Shown here piece by piece: positions 26,695-38,479 of a stretch of DNA of 64,000 nt. The DNA comes from Phenylobacterium sp. (GTDB lineage Bacteria > Pseudomonadota > Alphaproteobacteria > Caulobacterales > Caulobacteraceae): assembly GCA_020402745.1 (NCBI GenBank), contig JADBYZ010000013.1, positions 124,001 to 188,000 of the forward strand, in the 5' to 3' direction. The position numbers and the translations under genes were made by a program. The first letter of the stretch is position 1. Each line of letters opens with the position of its first letter. The notes under the pieces were generated by a model. It was not told the origin of the DNA. It did no database searches and was given only the letters and a program-made list of their open reading frames with translations.

Positions 26695-29064
26695 TTAAGG
26701 GGGCGGGGGCGCCAGGATCTCGCGCTTTCCCGAATGGTTGGCGGGGCTGACCACGCCTTCCTTTTCCATGCGCTCGATCAGGGAGGCGGCGCGGTTGTAG
26801 CCGATCTGCAGCCGCCGCTGGACGTAGGAGGTCGAAGCCTTGCCATCCCGGGTCACCACGGCCACGGCCCGGTCGTAGAGGTCGTCGCCTGAACCGCCTT
26901 CGCCGCCGCCGAAGTCGCCTTCGCCATCCTCATCGTCGCCCCCGGCGGTGACCTCCTCGAGGTACTGGGGCTGGCCCTGCTCGCGCAGGAACCGCGCCAC
27001 CGCTTCCACCTCGCCATCGGAGACGAAGGGCCCGTGCAGTCGGGTGATCCGCCCGCCGCCCGCCATGTAGAGCATGTCGCCCTGACCCAGCAGCTGCTCG
27101 GCCCCCTGCTCGCCCAATATGGTCCGGGAGTCGATTCGGGACGTCACCTGGAAGGAGATCCGGGTCGGGAAGTTGGCTTTGATGGTTCCGGTAATGACGT
27201 CCACGGAAGGTCTCTGGGTCGCCATGACCAGGTGGATGCCGGCGGCCCGCGCCATCTGGGCCAGACGCTGGACTGCGCCTTCAACGTCCTTTCCCGCCAC
27301 CATCATCAGGTCAGCGACCTCGTCGATGACCACCACGAGGTAGGGCATGGGGCGCGGGTCGATCCGCTCGCTCTCGTAGACGGGCCGCCCCTGGTCGTCG
27401 AAGCCGGTCTGCACGGTCCGCTCGAAGTGCTCGCCCTTCGTCGCCGCCTCCCGGGCCCGCTCGTTGTAGGAGGCCACGTTCCGCACGCCGATCTTGGACA
27501 TCAGGCGGTAGCGGTCCTCCATCTCCCGGACCGTCCACTTGAGGGCGACGATTGCCTTCTTCGGGTCGGTGACCACCGGGGCCAGCAGGTGGGGGATGCC
27601 GTCATAGACGCTGAGCTCCAGCATCTTGGGGTCGATCATGATGAACCGGCAGGCCTCGGGCGGCAGGCGGTAGAGGATCGACAGGATCATGGCGTTGACT
27701 CCCACCGACTTGCCCGAGCCGGTGGTGCCGGCGATCAGCAGGTGGGGCATCCTGGCCAGGTCGGCGATATAGGGCTCGCCGCCGATATTCTCGCCCAGGG
27801 CCATGGGCAGGGCGTGGCCGGTCTTCTCGTACTCGGGGCTGGACAGAAGATCGCGCAGATAGACGGTCTCCCGGCGGGCGTTGGGCAACTCGATCCCGAT
27901 GGCGTTTCGGCCCGGCACCACCGCCACGCGGCAAGCCGCGACGGACATGGACCGGGCGATATCGTCCGACAGGGCCACCACACGGGCCGATTTGACGCCT
28001 GGCGCCGGGACCAGCTCATAGAGGGTCACCACCGGACCAGGCCGGATCTGATCGATCTGACCCCGGACGCCGAACTCGGAGAGCACCCCCTCCAGGAGCT
28101 GGGCGTTCTGGCGCAGGGCCGCTTCATCGAATTGCGCGGCGCGCGGCCCGGACCGCGCCAGCATGGACAACTCGGGCAGGCAGAAACCCTCCTCCCGGGC
28201 GAAGTCGAGGACGCCCTGCGCCTCCCGGGTTTCTCGGCCGGATCCCCGCGCGGACTTGGGGGGCCGGATCGCGGGCGCAGCGGTCTCTTCGGCTCCGACC
28301 GGCTCCGGCTCTGGCTTGAGCCCCGCCTGAGAAGGCGAGGCCGGTTTGGGTCGCCGCGTCCGGGCCAGAGCCTCAGTGGCCGGCCGCTCGCCCTCGGGCT
28401 GGAAGGGAGACCGGACCGCCGAGGCGAGGTTGCGTTGGCGAAGCGACGCGAAAACCGCTCCTGCAGCGCCTCTCAGGTCTATCCCCGGCAGGGCCAGGGC
28501 GTAGATCAGCCCCCAGGCGCCGAGGCCGCCCAGCAGCGCTGCGGTGATGTCCCGACCGAAGGGCACGCTGAACTCGGTCAGAGCGCCTGCGCCAAGGTTC
28601 AGAAGTCCGTCTCCGACCATGCCCCCCAGGCCGCGGGCCAGGGGCCAGGCCGAGGGGGCGGGCGCCCAGGCGAGCAAGGTGGCCAGACCCACCAGCGCTA
28701 AGCCACCGCACAAGGCCCTGAGGCGCAGGGCGTTTCGCCCAGCGTCCGGCTGAGGGTCCGTGAGCCGGGACAGCCCAAGAACCAGGAGCAGGAGGGCGGC
28801 CAGAGCCCCCGTCAGGCCGAGGGTCTGAAGCAGGAGGTCTGCGACAGTGGCCCCGGCGCCGCCCAGGACGTTGCGGGGACCGGCGGCCGCGGAAGCGTTC
28901 AGGCTGGGGTCGGCGACGTTCCAGGTCGCCATGGCGGCCGCCAGACCGACGCCCGCCGCCGCGGCGAGGCCTCCGCGCGCCCGGGCGGCGAGGGGATGCG
29001 CCCAGACTGCCGAGGCGATCTCAACGCCTCTCTCAAAACCCCTCTTCCGCGCCGCACGCGCCAT
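26695..29064 (-). CDS. ftsK: DNA translocase FtsK
   Basis: Divisome-linked hexameric DNA pump that clears the chromosome terminus from the septum. Hydrophobic segments at about 30-180 form the membrane domain. A proline/acidic linker follows. The motor has Walker A GTTGSGKS (about 443) and DEVADLM, and the C-terminal gamma winged helix (about 725-785, [20 protein letters not shown]) recognises KOPS-type sequences. 789 residues, with a short linker. A CtrA-type box lies 50-64 bp upstream of the start. Confidence 0.96.
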   Translation of the reverse strand: MARAARKRGFERGVEIASAVWAHPLAARARGGLAAAAGVGLAAAMATWNVADPSLNASAAAGPRNVLGGAGATVADLLLQTLGLTGALAALLLLVLGLSRLTDPQPDAGRNALRLRALCGGLALVGLATLLAWAPAPSAWPLARGLGGMVGDGLLNLGAGALTEFSVPFGRDITAALLGGLGAWGLIYALALPGIDLRGAAGAVFASLRQRNLASAVRSPFQPEGERPATEALARTRRPKPASPSQAGLKPEPEPVGAEETAAPAIRPPKSARGSGRETREAQGVLDFAREEGFCLPELSMLARSGPRAAQFDEAALRQNAQLLEGVLSEFGVRGQIDQIRPGPVVTLYELVPAPGVKSARVVALSDDIARSMSVAACRVAVVPGRNAIGIELPNARRETVYLRDLLSSPEYEKTGHALPMALGENIGGEPYIADLARMPHLLIAGTTGSGKSVGVNAMILSILYRLPPEACRFIMIDPKMLELSVYDGIPHLLAPVVTDPKKAIVALKWTVREMEDRYRLMSKIGVRNVASYNERAREAATKGEHFERTVQTGFDDQGRPVYESERIDPRPMPYLVVVIDEVADLMMVAGKDVEGAVQRLAQMARAAGIHLVMATQRPSVDVITGTIKANFPTRISFQVTSRIDSRTILGEQGAEQLLGQGDMLYMAGGGRITRLHGPFVSDGEVEAVARFLREQGQPQYLEEVTAGGDDEDGEGDFGGGEGGSGDDLYDRAVAVVTRDGKASTSYVQRRLQIGYNRAASLIERMEKEGVVSPANHSGKREILAPPPP

Positions 29065-29113
29065 CCCGGTCCGCCTTCTCCACCTGTCGGGCGACAGTCT
29101 GAAGCCAGGAGGG

Positions 29114-29128
29114 TTAAGAGGCGTTTAC
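29114..29128. promoter_or_regulatory. CtrA-binding-type box upstream of ftsK
   Basis: TTAA-N7-TTAC, a 7/8 match to TTAA-N7-TTAA, 50 bp upstream of the ftsK start and also upstream of the divergent small ORF at 29272. Cell-cycle control of ftsK by CtrA is an inference. Confidence 0.5.
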
Positions 29129-29146
29129 TTCAACGGTTCCTGTGCG

Positions 29147-29196
29147 AGATCGTGTGCCGATAGGTGGGATCCGGTCAGCGGATCGAGACAAGATCT
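29147..29196. repeat. Palindromic intergenic repeat, degenerate copy C
   Basis: Outer arms AGATCGTGT / ACAAGATCT (one mismatch) enclose CCGATAGGTGGGATCCGG, recognisably the core of copies A and B but with several substitutions that break the inner arms. It lies in the ftsK divergent intergenic region. Confidence 0.65.
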
Positions 29197-29271
29197 GACT
29201 TTCTTGCTTAAGAGCCCTTCTCTTCCCTTTTGACGTTCCGTCGCAAGGCAACAGGCACTAGGAGTGAAGGC

Positions 29272-29649
29272 ATGTGGTCCATGCCCCGCAATCTTCGGAA
29301 GTTCGCCGTGGTCGCGATCATCCTGATGGCCCTGGCCGGCTTTATCTCCGGACTGCTGGGCGCGCGAGATGTCGCCGACCTGCCCGGGGAGACGCCCGCC
29401 TCAGACGCCCCAGCGTCGCCGATCGTGGTCGCCCCAGAGGTGACGCCGCTTCCCACCGACGCCCCGCCGCCGGTTCTGGAGCCAGAACCTGAGCCCCAGC
29501 CGGAGGCGCCCAAGCCCGAGGAGAAGCCCCAGCCAGCGACCGATGCCTCCGCCCCCGCCCCCTCGGCCAAGACCCCCGCCGGCCAGGACGCCGTGGGCGA
29601 TCTCATCGAGGGCGCCGACTCCGCCGCCACACAGCCTCCGCCCTACTGA
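29272..29649 (+). CDS. Small proline-rich single-pass membrane protein, unknown function
   Basis: 125 residues. A short basic N-terminus (MWSMPRNLRKF) precedes one hydrophobic segment (about 12-31), then a long Pro/Glu/Ala-rich periplasmic or cytoplasmic tail (EPEPEPQPEAPKPEEKPQP). GAAGG five bases before the ATG supports this start; an ATG three codons later is also possible. No family recognised. Divergent from ftsK; its last 7 bases overlap the convergent Rsm22 gene. Confidence 0.65.
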   Translation: MWSMPRNLRKFAVVAIILMALAGFISGLLGARDVADLPGETPASDAPASPIVVAPEVTPLPTDAPPPVLEPEPEPQPEAPKPEEKPQPATDASAPAPSAKTPAGQDAVGDLIEGADSAATQPPPY

Positions 29650-30641
29650 GACGCCGCCGGGTCGAAGGTCTCGCCCCACCCCAACCGGCGAGCGCGGGCG
29701 AAGGCGGCCTTGTCCCGGCGGGATATGTCGGCGTTCTCTATGCGGCCGTCGGGCTGGCAAAGGCGCAACCTCACTCCCGGCTTACCAGGCCTCGGCGGCG
29801 CGATGATCCTAGCGGGCGCCCGCCCTGCCGGAACCGGGCCGGCCCTTTCGAAGGCCAGCCAGAAGAACTTTTCATCCTCGAAAGGCGCGGCGCCGCCCTT
29901 CGCGAGGCGGTGCTCGCGCCCGCGGGGCAGTCTCTGGGCGAAGTGGCACCAGTCCGGCGCCGCCAGTGGGCAGGCGACCTCGTGCGCGCAGGGCCCCACC
30001 AGGCGCGCGCCCGCCGCCAGGAGGCGGGTTCGGATCTCCAGTCCCCGGCGCCAGGCCTCGGGGGTGCCGGGCTCGACCACCAGGAAGAGGCCCCGGGTCG
30101 CAGACCACAGCCGCTCGACCAGGCCCGGCAGGGCCGCTGCGGGGATCTCGGTCAGGGCGTAGGCCGCCAGGACCAGGTCGGCCTGCGGCGGAGAAAGCGC
30201 CGGATCGGCCAGGTCCGCCCGCAGGCGGGCCGCCGAGGCCAGCGGGGCCGGGCCCTCCCCAGCCAGGTCTTCCGCCAGGTCGAGGAAGGCCGGACTGTGA
30301 TCCAGGCGGGTTACGGTGGACAGGCCGGCCAGGGCGTCAAGGGCGGCCCAGCCGCCGCCGCCGGGCCCGGCGCCGACGTCCAGCAGGTCAGACGGATCGA
30401 AGCCGGGGCGCAGGGCCAGGACTTCGTCCAGGGCGCGGCGGGCGGCGGCGTAGGTCGCCGGTGTGCGGGTCAGGGCGTAGGCGAGGGCGTCAGCCTCCCC
30501 CCTCACCAGGGCTGAGGAAGCCCGGCCGCCACGATAGCCTTCGGACAGGGCCTGGGCCCTCTGCGCCAGTCCGGCCCTCCCCTGTCCTTCCAGGCGCCGG
30601 TCGATGGCGGCGCGGAGCGCTTCTGGAAGGGCGGCGTCCAA
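29643..30641 (-). CDS. Rsm22-family small ribosomal subunit methyltransferase-like protein with cysteine cluster
   Basis: 332 residues with a SAM-type motif LLDVGAGPGGGGWAALDA (about 86-103) and the Rsm22/METTL17 signature CAHEVACPLAAPDWCHFAQRL. The family is linked to mitochondrial small-subunit assembly; bacterial roles are not settled. C218, C224, C232 and C295 form a four-cysteine set like that reported to bind an Fe-S cluster in METTL17 (inferred here). The start is TTG, the only convenient one next to acs (7 bp gap), with which it is probably cotranscribed. Confidence 0.85.
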   Translation of the reverse strand: MDAALPEALRAAIDRRLEGQGRAGLAQRAQALSEGYRGGRASSALVRGEADALAYALTRTPATYAAARRALDEVLALRPGFDPSDLLDVGAGPGGGGWAALDALAGLSTVTRLDHSPAFLDLAEDLAGEGPAPLASAARLRADLADPALSPPQADLVLAAYALTEIPAAALPGLVERLWSATRGLFLVVEPGTPEAWRRGLEIRTRLLAAGARLVGPCAHEVACPLAAPDWCHFAQRLPRGREHRLAKGGAAPFEDEKFFWLAFERAGPVPAGRAPARIIAPPRPGKPGVRLRLCQPDGRIENADISRRDKAAFARARRLGWGETFDPAASQ

Positions 30642-30648
30642 GCCGGGC

Positions 30649-32586
<1,938 letters not shown>

Positions 32587-32728
32587 GCCATGCCTCCCCC
32601 GCGGTCATCGCCTGAAAGCTAGTAGTGCGCCGGCGCGGCGGGGGGAAGCGGCGAGCGGAGGATTTTCAGCCCGGCTTGCGCCGGCCGCCGGGGCGGCTAG
32701 CCTGCCGGTCAGTTCTCCGGAGACCCTC

Positions 32729-33481
32729 ATGCTTCTGCACCTGTCGACCTGGCCCGAGATCGAGGCCGCCCTCGCCCGCTCCACCGCCATCGTCGTGCCG
32801 ATCGGCTCGAACGAGCAGCACGGCCCTACCGGACTGCTGGGCACGGACTGGCTCTGTCCGGAAATCATCGCCCACGAGGCCCAGAAGGGCGCCGACCTGC
32901 TGGTGGCGCCGACCTTCAACATCGGCATGGCCCAGCACCACCTGGGCTTTCCGGGCACCATCTCCTTGCGGCCCTCCACCTTCATCGCGGCGATCGGCGA
33001 CTGGTGCCGCAGCCTCGCCGCCCACGGTTTCACGCGGATCTATTTCCTGAACGGCCATGGCGGGAACGTCGCCACCATAGAGGCCGCCTTCTCCGAGCTC
33101 TACGCCGAGGCCAGCTTCGCCGGCCGGGCGCGGGGCTTCTCCCTGAAGCTGCGCAACTGGTGGGACCTGCCGGGGGTCAACGCCCTGGCGAACCGGCAGT
33201 TCCCAACCGGCCATGGCAGCCACGCCACCCCTTCCGAGATCGCCGTCACCCAGTGGGCCTATCCGGACGCCATCAAGACGGCCAGCTATGCCCCGCCCAT
33301 CGCCCCCACCGGCCCGATCCGCGAGGCCGCCGACTTCCGCGCCCGCTACCCCGACGGACGAATGGGTTCTGATCCGGCCCAGGCGACTCCGGAAAAGGGC
33401 GGGGAGCTGGTGAAGCTGGCCGCCGAGGGCCTGGTGAAGGAGGTCGCGGCCTTCGCGGCGGAAACCTCGCCCGCGGGCTAA
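32729..33481 (+). CDS. Creatininase-family metal-dependent hydrolase
   Basis: 250 residues with the metal-binding motifs of the creatininase fold: E29 and H31 in GSNEQHGP, D40 in GTDW, H110 in FLNGHGGN, and GHGSHATPSE. The family includes creatininase, formamide hydrolases of riboflavin synthesis and MftE; none can be chosen from context, and no mycofactocin or creatine genes are nearby. Its end overlaps the convergent GNAT gene by 4 bases. Confidence 0.87.
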   Translation: MLLHLSTWPEIEAALARSTAIVVPIGSNEQHGPTGLLGTDWLCPEIIAHEAQKGADLLVAPTFNIGMAQHHLGFPGTISLRPSTFIAAIGDWCRSLAAHGFTRIYFLNGHGGNVATIEAAFSELYAEASFAGRARGFSLKLRNWWDLPGVNALANRQFPTGHGSHATPSEIAVTQWAYPDAIKTASYAPPIAPTGPIREAADFRARYPDGRMGSDPAQATPEKGGELVKLAAEGLVKEVAAFAAETSPAG

Positions 33482-33933
33482 ATCACCTTGCGCATATCGA
33501 CTCGGGTGCTTCCATCCTCAAGCGACTCTTCACCAACGACCTCAAAGCCCAGCCGCTGGTAGAGCTCAATGTTCCCGGTGAAACGCCTGTTCGTATAGAG
33601 CGTGAGCGCTGTCAGGCCCCTGGAGCGGGCGAGCTCTTCAGCGACAGCCACCAGGCGGGAGCCCAGGCCCCGGCGCTGGTGTTCAGGGGCGATCGCAAGG
33701 TTTTCGATGAGAAGGGCGCCGTCGACAGTTAGGGTTTCAATCAACCCCACAGGAACGCCATCGATCTCGGCCAGATCGAAGCGGTGATGTGTGAACGAAG
33801 CCTCATAGTCAGCTGACATCGGCAGGGGCTCACGGCCCAGGACCAGGACCCACTTCGCGTAGGCGCGACGAGTCAGCTTGGCGATGACCGATATGTCGGC
33901 AGCCTGCGCCTGACGGATTTCGACTGAATTCAT
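33478..33933 (-). CDS. GNAT-family N-acetyltransferase
   Basis: 151 residues. The acetyl-CoA-binding motif A reads ENLAIAPEHQRRGLGSRLVAVAEELARSRGL (central Q/R-x-x-G-x-G), followed by YQRLGFEVVGEE. Acceptor substrate unknown. Lies 7 bp upstream of a small Rieske protein gene on the same strand. Confidence 0.88.
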   Translation of the reverse strand: MNSVEIRQAQAADISVIAKLTRRAYAKWVLVLGREPLPMSADYEASFTHHRFDLAEIDGVPVGLIETLTVDGALLIENLAIAPEHQRRGLGSRLVAVAEELARSRGLTALTLYTNRRFTGNIELYQRLGFEVVGEESLEDGSTRVDMRKVI

Positions 33934-33940
33934 GTGATCC

Positions 33941-34309
33941 TCACGCCGTCTCCACCCAGCCGCTGCGCACCACGACGGGCCAGGGCGTCAGGGCCTCGCC
34001 TGCACAGGGGCCGGCGGTGCAGACGCCGTCGCCCAGGCGGAAGACGGCGCCGTGGGCCGCGCAGAGGATGCGGTCGCCGGTCCGGGTCAGGTAGAGGTCG
34101 TCCATGACGGCCAGCGGCCAGCCGTTGTGCGGGCAGGAATCGATCCAGCCCCGCACCTCGGCGCCCTCGCGGACCAGGAAGCCGGCGAACAGGGCCTTGC
34201 CGGCCCGGAACCGGAACCCCCGGGCCCCGGGGTCGGCCAGTTCCGCGACGGCGCAGAGGCGGGTGCCCGGCGGCGGCGCGGCTGGATTATCCGCCTCCGG
34301 ACGACGCAT
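33941..34309 (-). CDS. Small Rieske [2Fe-2S] ferredoxin-like protein
   Basis: 122 residues. The cluster ligands are C59-x-H61 (SCPHNGWPL) and C83-x2-H86 (ILCAAHGAVF), the canonical Rieske spacing, in a single domain without a catalytic subunit. The start ATG shares a base with the YciI stop (TGATG). Likely a small electron carrier; its redox partner is not in the window. Confidence 0.88.
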   Translation of the reverse strand: MRRPEADNPAAPPPGTRLCAVAELADPGARGFRFRAGKALFAGFLVREGAEVRGWIDSCPHNGWPLAVMDDLYLTRTGDRILCAAHGAVFRLGDGVCTAGPCAGEALTPWPVVVRSGWVETA

Positions 34310-34593
34310 CAGAGGCCGCCGATGGTCGCCTTGAAGGCCGTGACCTGGACCGAGGCGAACAGGCCGGCCTTCTGGTAGGGATCGTCCAGGTTGAAGGCCC
34401 GGGCGCCCTCCAGGCTTTCGGCCTCCAGAATCAGGAGGGATCCCGCCATGTTCCCCGCCTCGTCCAGCAGGGGACCGGCCACCTTGAGGCGATCGGCGAA
34501 GCCCCGGGCGTAGGCCAGGTGGGCCTCGCGGTTGGCCAGCCTCAGTTCGAGGCTGTCGGGCTTGTCGTTGCAGACCAGGACATAGAGGCCCAT
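34309..34593 (-). CDS. YciI-family protein
   Basis: 94 residues with the YciI-fold pattern: LRLANREAHLAYARGF carries the conserved His, then GPLLDEAGNMAGSLLILEAES and DDPYQKAGLF. The family has a ferredoxin-like dimeric fold with a putative His-Asp site and largely unknown function. In alphaproteobacteria it is a frequent neighbour of gpsA and tsaD. 20 bp after gpsA, and translationally linked to the Rieske protein. Confidence 0.88.
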   Translation of the reverse strand: MGLYVLVCNDKPDSLELRLANREAHLAYARGFADRLKVAGPLLDEAGNMAGSLLILEAESLEGARAFNLDDPYQKAGLFASVQVTAFKATIGGL

Positions 34594-34613
34594 GGGCGTT
34601 TCCTTTCGGCGGT

Positions 34614-35615
34614 TCAGCGTTCGGATTTGAGGGGGCGGGAGAGGAGGCCGGTGATCGCCGCCTCGACCCCGACCTCGCCGGCCAGGATGGCGGCGACCGC
34701 CTCGCAGATCGGCGCCTCGACCCCGATGCGGGCGGCGAGGTCGCGCACGGCGGGGGCCGATGCGACGCCTTCAGCCACCGACACCTTGCCGGCGAGGGCG
34801 TCCTCCAGGGACCGGCCTTGGCCAAGGGCCAGGCCGACGCTCATATTGCGGGACTGGGGCGAGGAGCAGGTCAGGACCAGGTCGCCCAGGCCGCAAAGGC
34901 CGGCGACGGTCTCGGCGCGGCCGCCCAGGGCCACAGCCATCCGGGTCAGCTCTGCGAAACCCCGGGTGATCAGGGCGGCGTGGGCGGACCGTCCCAGGCC
35001 CCGGCCTTCTGACACCCCGCAGGCGATGGCCAGGACGTTCTTCACCGCCCCGCCCACCTCGGCCCCCACCATGTCCGTGGCGGCGTAGGGGCGGAAGGCG
35101 GGCCCGGCCACGGCCCAGGCCAGGGCCGCGCCCAGGGCTTCGTCGGGACAGGCCAGGGTGACGGCGGTGGGCAGGCCCCGGGCCACCTCGGCGGCGAAGG
35201 AGGGGCCCGAAAGGACCGCCGGCCGCGCATCCGGCAGGGTTTCGGAGAGGACCTCGGTCATGAGCTTGAGCGAGCCCTGCTCGATCCCCTTGGCGCACAA
35301 GACCATGGGGGTTCCGGCGGCGACAACGGGGGCGAAGGCCCGCAGGCTGGAGCGCAGGTGCTGGGCCGGGGTCACGTTCAGGTAAAGGTCACGTCCCGCC
35401 AGGGCCTCGGGGGAGGACACGGCCCGGACTCCGGGGTCGAGGGCTATGCCGGGCAGGAAGGTCCGGTTCTCCTGACGGACATTGACGTCCTCGGCGACTT
35501 CCGGCTCGCGGGCGTAGAGGGTGGTCTCCAGTCCCGCCCGGGCGCAAACTAGGGCCAGGGCCGTACCCCAGGCGCCGCCGCCGATCACGCCGACGGTCCG
35601 GAAGGTCTCGCTCAT
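34614..35615 (-). CDS. gpsA: Glycerol-3-phosphate dehydrogenase (NAD(P)+)
   Basis: Makes sn-glycerol 3-phosphate for phospholipids. 333 residues from the ATG that overlaps tsaD by ATGA. The nucleotide loop [13 protein letters not shown] is at about 9-21, CAKGIE and [10 protein letters not shown] are conserved, and the catalytic lysine is in [16 protein letters not shown] longer reading upstream would overlap tsaD by over 160 bases and is rejected. Confidence 0.95.
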   Translation of the reverse strand: MSETFRTVGVIGGGAWGTALALVCARAGLETTLYAREPEVAEDVNVRQENRTFLPGIALDPGVRAVSSPEALAGRDLYLNVTPAQHLRSSLRAFAPVVAAGTPMVLCAKGIEQGSLKLMTEVLSETLPDARPAVLSGPSFAAEVARGLPTAVTLACPDEALGAALAWAVAGPAFRPYAATDMVGAEVGGAVKNVLAIACGVSEGRGLGRSAHAALITRGFAELTRMAVALGGRAETVAGLCGLGDLVLTCSSPQSRNMSVGLALGQGRSLEDALAGKVSVAEGVASAPAVRDLAARIGVEAPICEAVAAILAGEVGVEAAITGLLSRPLKSER

Positions 35616-36697
35616 GCCTTGGCTCCCTTGCGGCCGGGAAGATGGGTGGGCCGTTCCGCCGCCGCGGCCGCATCGAGGGGCCAACGCGGCCGGGCCGGCG
35701 CGGACAGGGGATCGGTCAGGCCCAGGGCCAGCCGCTCCGCCCCCGCAAGGGCGATCATGGCGGCGTTGTCCGTGCAATAGGCGAGGGGCGGGGCGTCAAA
35801 GCTCCAGCCCAGCTCGGCCGCCAGGTCCTGAAGGGCCTTACGCACGGCGCCGTTGGCCGCCACCCCGCCGGCCACCACGAACCGGCGTTCGCCGGGCGGC
35901 AGGTCGGGGGCGCAGGCCAGCATGGCCCGCCGGGTGCGCTCGGCCAGCTGCCGGGCGATGGCGGCCTGGACGGCGGCGGCGAGGTCGGCCCTGCGCGCTT
36001 GCGGCGTCTGCGCCGCCAGCCGGGCCGCGGCCGTCTTCAGGCCCGAGAAGGAAAAGTCGCAGCCCGGCCGACCGAGCAGGGCCCGCGGCAGGTCGAAGCC
36101 GTCGGGGTTGCCCGTCGCCGCCAGCTTTTCCAGGGCCGGACCACCCGGATAGGGCAGGCCCAGGGACTTGGCGATCTTGTCGAAGGCCTCGCCCGCCGCA
36201 TCGTCAATGGTCGAGCCCAGTCGCATGCAGGCGCCGATCCCGTCCACCCTCAGAAGCTGGCAGTGGCCGCCCGACACCAGGAGGAGCAGGAAGGGATAGT
36301 CGATCCGCGCGGCCAGGCGGGCGGACACCGCATGGCCCTCCAGGTGGTTCACCGCCACCAGGGGCAGGCCGCGCGCCAGGGCGACAGCCTTGCCGAAGGA
36401 CAGGCCCACCATGACCCCGCCGATCAGGCCCGGCCCGGCCGTGGCGGCGACCGCGGACAGCTCCCCCCAGCCGGCGCCCGCCCGTGTCATGGCCTCGGCG
36501 ACGACGGAGTCGATGGTCTCGACATGGGCCCGGGCGGCGATCTCGGGCACCACCCCGCCGAAGGGGGCGTGCTGGTCGGTCTGCAGTCCGACCACGGAGG
36601 CCAGCACGGTCGCCTCGCCTGACGCGGACAGGCGCACCACCGCCGCGGCGGTCTCGTCGCAGCTGGTCTCGACGCCAAGGACGGTCAGGTCGCTCAT
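35612..36697 (-). CDS. tsaD: tRNA N6-threonylcarbamoyladenosine transferase TsaD
   Basis: Catalytic ASKHA-fold subunit that attaches threonylcarbamoyl to A37 of ANN-decoding tRNAs. 361 residues. The N-terminal [14 protein letters not shown], the metal-binding pair H118/H122 in NHLEGHAVS and the SGGHCQL motif are present. Divergent from hemC across 86 bp; coupled to gpsA by ATGA. Confidence 0.95.
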   Translation of the reverse strand: MSDLTVLGVETSCDETAAAVVRLSASGEATVLASVVGLQTDQHAPFGGVVPEIAARAHVETIDSVVAEAMTRAGAGWGELSAVAATAGPGLIGGVMVGLSFGKAVALARGLPLVAVNHLEGHAVSARLAARIDYPFLLLLVSGGHCQLLRVDGIGACMRLGSTIDDAAGEAFDKIAKSLGLPYPGGPALEKLAATGNPDGFDLPRALLGRPGCDFSFSGLKTAAARLAAQTPQARRADLAAAVQAAIARQLAERTRRAMLACAPDLPPGERRFVVAGGVAANGAVRKALQDLAAELGWSFDAPPLAYCTDNAAMIALAGAERLALGLTDPLSAPARPRWPLDAAAAAERPTHLPGRKGAKA

Positions 36698-36783
36698 GAG
36701 GGCGGGGGTCCGGGTTGCGACCCCGGCGCGGCTCCTGTAGGGCCGGTCCGGAGTGAATTCCCAGCCGAGGTAGCCCTCCCGTC

Positions 36784-37734
36784 GTGCCTGCGCAACAGCC
36801 TGTCCGGATCGGGGCCCGCGGCTCCAAGCTCTCCCTCGCCCAGGCGGGCCAGATGCAGAGGCGCATTGCCGCCGCCCTCGGCGCCCCGCCCGAGGAGGCC
36901 GACCGCGTCGCCCCCCTGGTCGTGATCACCACCTCCGGCGACCGGATCCAGGACCGCCGGCTCCTGGAGGTCGGCGGCAAGGGGCTCTTCACCAAAGAGA
37001 TCGAGGAGGCCCTTCTCGACGGGCGGATCGACTGCGCCATCCACTCCCTGAAGGACATGCCCGTGGCCGCCCCTGAGGGCCTGGTGCTCGCCGCGATTCC
37101 CGAGCGCGAGGATCCCCGCGACGCCTTCCTCAGCCTCACCGCCGACCGGCTGGAGGACCTGCCCCATGGCGCCCGTCTGGGCACGGCCTCTCTGCGGCGC
37201 CAGGCCCAGTGCCTGAACCTGCGGCCGGACCTCGACGTGCGCCTGCTGCGCGGCAATGTCGACACCCGGCTGGAGAAGCTTCGCGCGGGCGAGGCCGACG
37301 CCATCCTCCTGGCGGCGTCCGGGCTGAACCGGCTGGGCCTGGGCGACATTCCAAGAAGCTTCATCGACCCGCGCCTGTCGCCGCCGGCGCCGGGGCAGGG
37401 CGCCCTGGCCATCCAGACCCGCGAGGCCGACCGCGACGCGCCCTGGCTGGCGGCCCTGCGCCACGCGCCCACCGCCCTGGCCGTCGCCGCCGAGCGGGGC
37501 GCCATGGCCGCCCTGGAGGGCAGTTGCCGAACCGCCATCGGCGCCTATGCCTTCGCCGAGGGCGAGGACCTGGCCCTGGTTGTGGAGGCCCTGTCGCCGG
37601 ACGGCGTCCACCGGTTCCGCGGGCAGGCGCGGATGCCTGTCGCCGCGGGTGCGTCTTCGGCGGCCCTGCTGGGGCTGGAGCTGGGCCGGCGCATCCAGGC
37701 CGACGGCGGCGACCTCATCCTCCTGGCCGATTGA
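36784..37734 (+). CDS. hemC: Hydroxymethylbilane synthase (porphobilinogen deaminase)
   Basis: Joins four porphobilinogens into hydroxymethylbilane. 316 residues, GTG start giving [20 protein letters not shown]. The catalytic Asp is D91 in HSLKDMP, the RGNVDTRL motif is present, and the dipyrromethane cofactor cysteine is C248 in [12 protein letters not shown]. First gene of a haem operon that is physically separate from hemE-H-J near the origin. Confidence 0.95.
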   Translation: MPAQQPVRIGARGSKLSLAQAGQMQRRIAAALGAPPEEADRVAPLVVITTSGDRIQDRRLLEVGGKGLFTKEIEEALLDGRIDCAIHSLKDMPVAAPEGLVLAAIPEREDPRDAFLSLTADRLEDLPHGARLGTASLRRQAQCLNLRPDLDVRLLRGNVDTRLEKLRAGEADAILLAASGLNRLGLGDIPRSFIDPRLSPPAPGQGALAIQTREADRDAPWLAALRHAPTALAVAAERGAMAALEGSCRTAIGAYAFAEGEDLALVVEALSPDGVHRFRGQARMPVAAGASSAALLGLELGRRIQADGGDLILLAD

Positions 37735-37768
37735 TTCCCCGGCGGAGGGGCGCATTGTCGGCCCCACC

Positions 37769-38479
37769 ATGAGCCCGCCCTCCCGACCTGACATCCCCCG
37801 CGCCGTCTGGGTCACCCGGGCCGAGCCCGGCGCCTCCGCTACGGCCGCCCGGGTGACGGCTGCGGGCCTTGCGCCGCTGGTGATGCCCCTGCTGGAGACC
37901 GTCGATCTTCCGGAGGCGGCAGCGGCCCTCGGCGGGGACGGCCCCCTCGCCTTCACCTCGGCCAACGGCGTGCGCGCCTTCGCCCGCCTCAGCCCGCGCC
38001 GGTCCGGACCGGTCTATGTGGTGGGCCCGGCCACCGCCGCGGCGGCCCAGGTCGCCGGTTTCGCAGACATCCGCTCCGGCGCCGGCGACGTCGAGGCCCT
38101 GGCCGCCCGGATCTTGGCGGACGCCCCGCCGGGCGAGGTGCTCCACGCCTCCGCCCGGGAGCCTGCGGGTGATCTCGCGGGACGCCTCCAGGCCTCGGGC
38201 CAGCCGGCCCGCCGGGCCGCCGTCTACGCCGCCCGGGAAACCTCGCTGGCCGGCGCCGGGCTGGAAGAGGCCCTGGCCGCCCCGGTCGTCCTGGCGTATT
38301 CTCCGAGGGCCGGCCGGATCCTCGCCCGCCTCCTGGCGCCCCTGCCGGCCCGCCCCGCCGTCCTGGGACTTTCGCCTGCCTGCCTCGCCCCCCTAGCGGG
38401 CCTGGACCTTCCCGCCAGGGCGGCGCCGGACAGGCCCCTCGAATCGGACCTGATAAATCTGCTAGCCTCCTTCCGATGA
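37769..38479 (+). CDS. hemD: Uroporphyrinogen-III synthase
   Basis: Closes hydroxymethylbilane into uroporphyrinogen III. 236 residues from the ATG 34 bp after hemC. The poorly conserved HemD fold is suggested by the N-terminal VWVTRAEPGAS, LAFTSANGVRAFARL and VVGPATAAAAQVAGF, plus position after hemC. The downstream gene starts inside the stop (ATGA). An in-frame extension into hemC is rejected. Confidence 0.88.
   Translation: MSPPSRPDIPRAVWVTRAEPGASATAARVTAAGLAPLVMPLLETVDLPEAAAALGGDGPLAFTSANGVRAFARLSPRRSGPVYVVGPATAAAAQVAGFADIRSGAGDVEALAARILADAPPGEVLHASAREPAGDLAGRLQASGQPARRAAVYAARETSLAGAGLEEALAAPVVLAYSPRAGRILARLLAPLPARPAVLGLSPACLAPLAGLDLPARAAPDRPLESDLINLLASFR

Noticed and set aside
26695-29064. 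Long open frame (about 555 codons) antisense to ftsK
   Set aside because: Composition mirrors FtsK codons and no recognisable domain is present; same for the long antisense frames over rho, mnmG, the PHP gene and the MCP.
33941-34825. A 294-codon protein including the Rieske domain
   Set aside because: The upstream two-thirds is out-of-frame YciI and gpsA sequence; the TGATG junction at 34309 gives the proper start.
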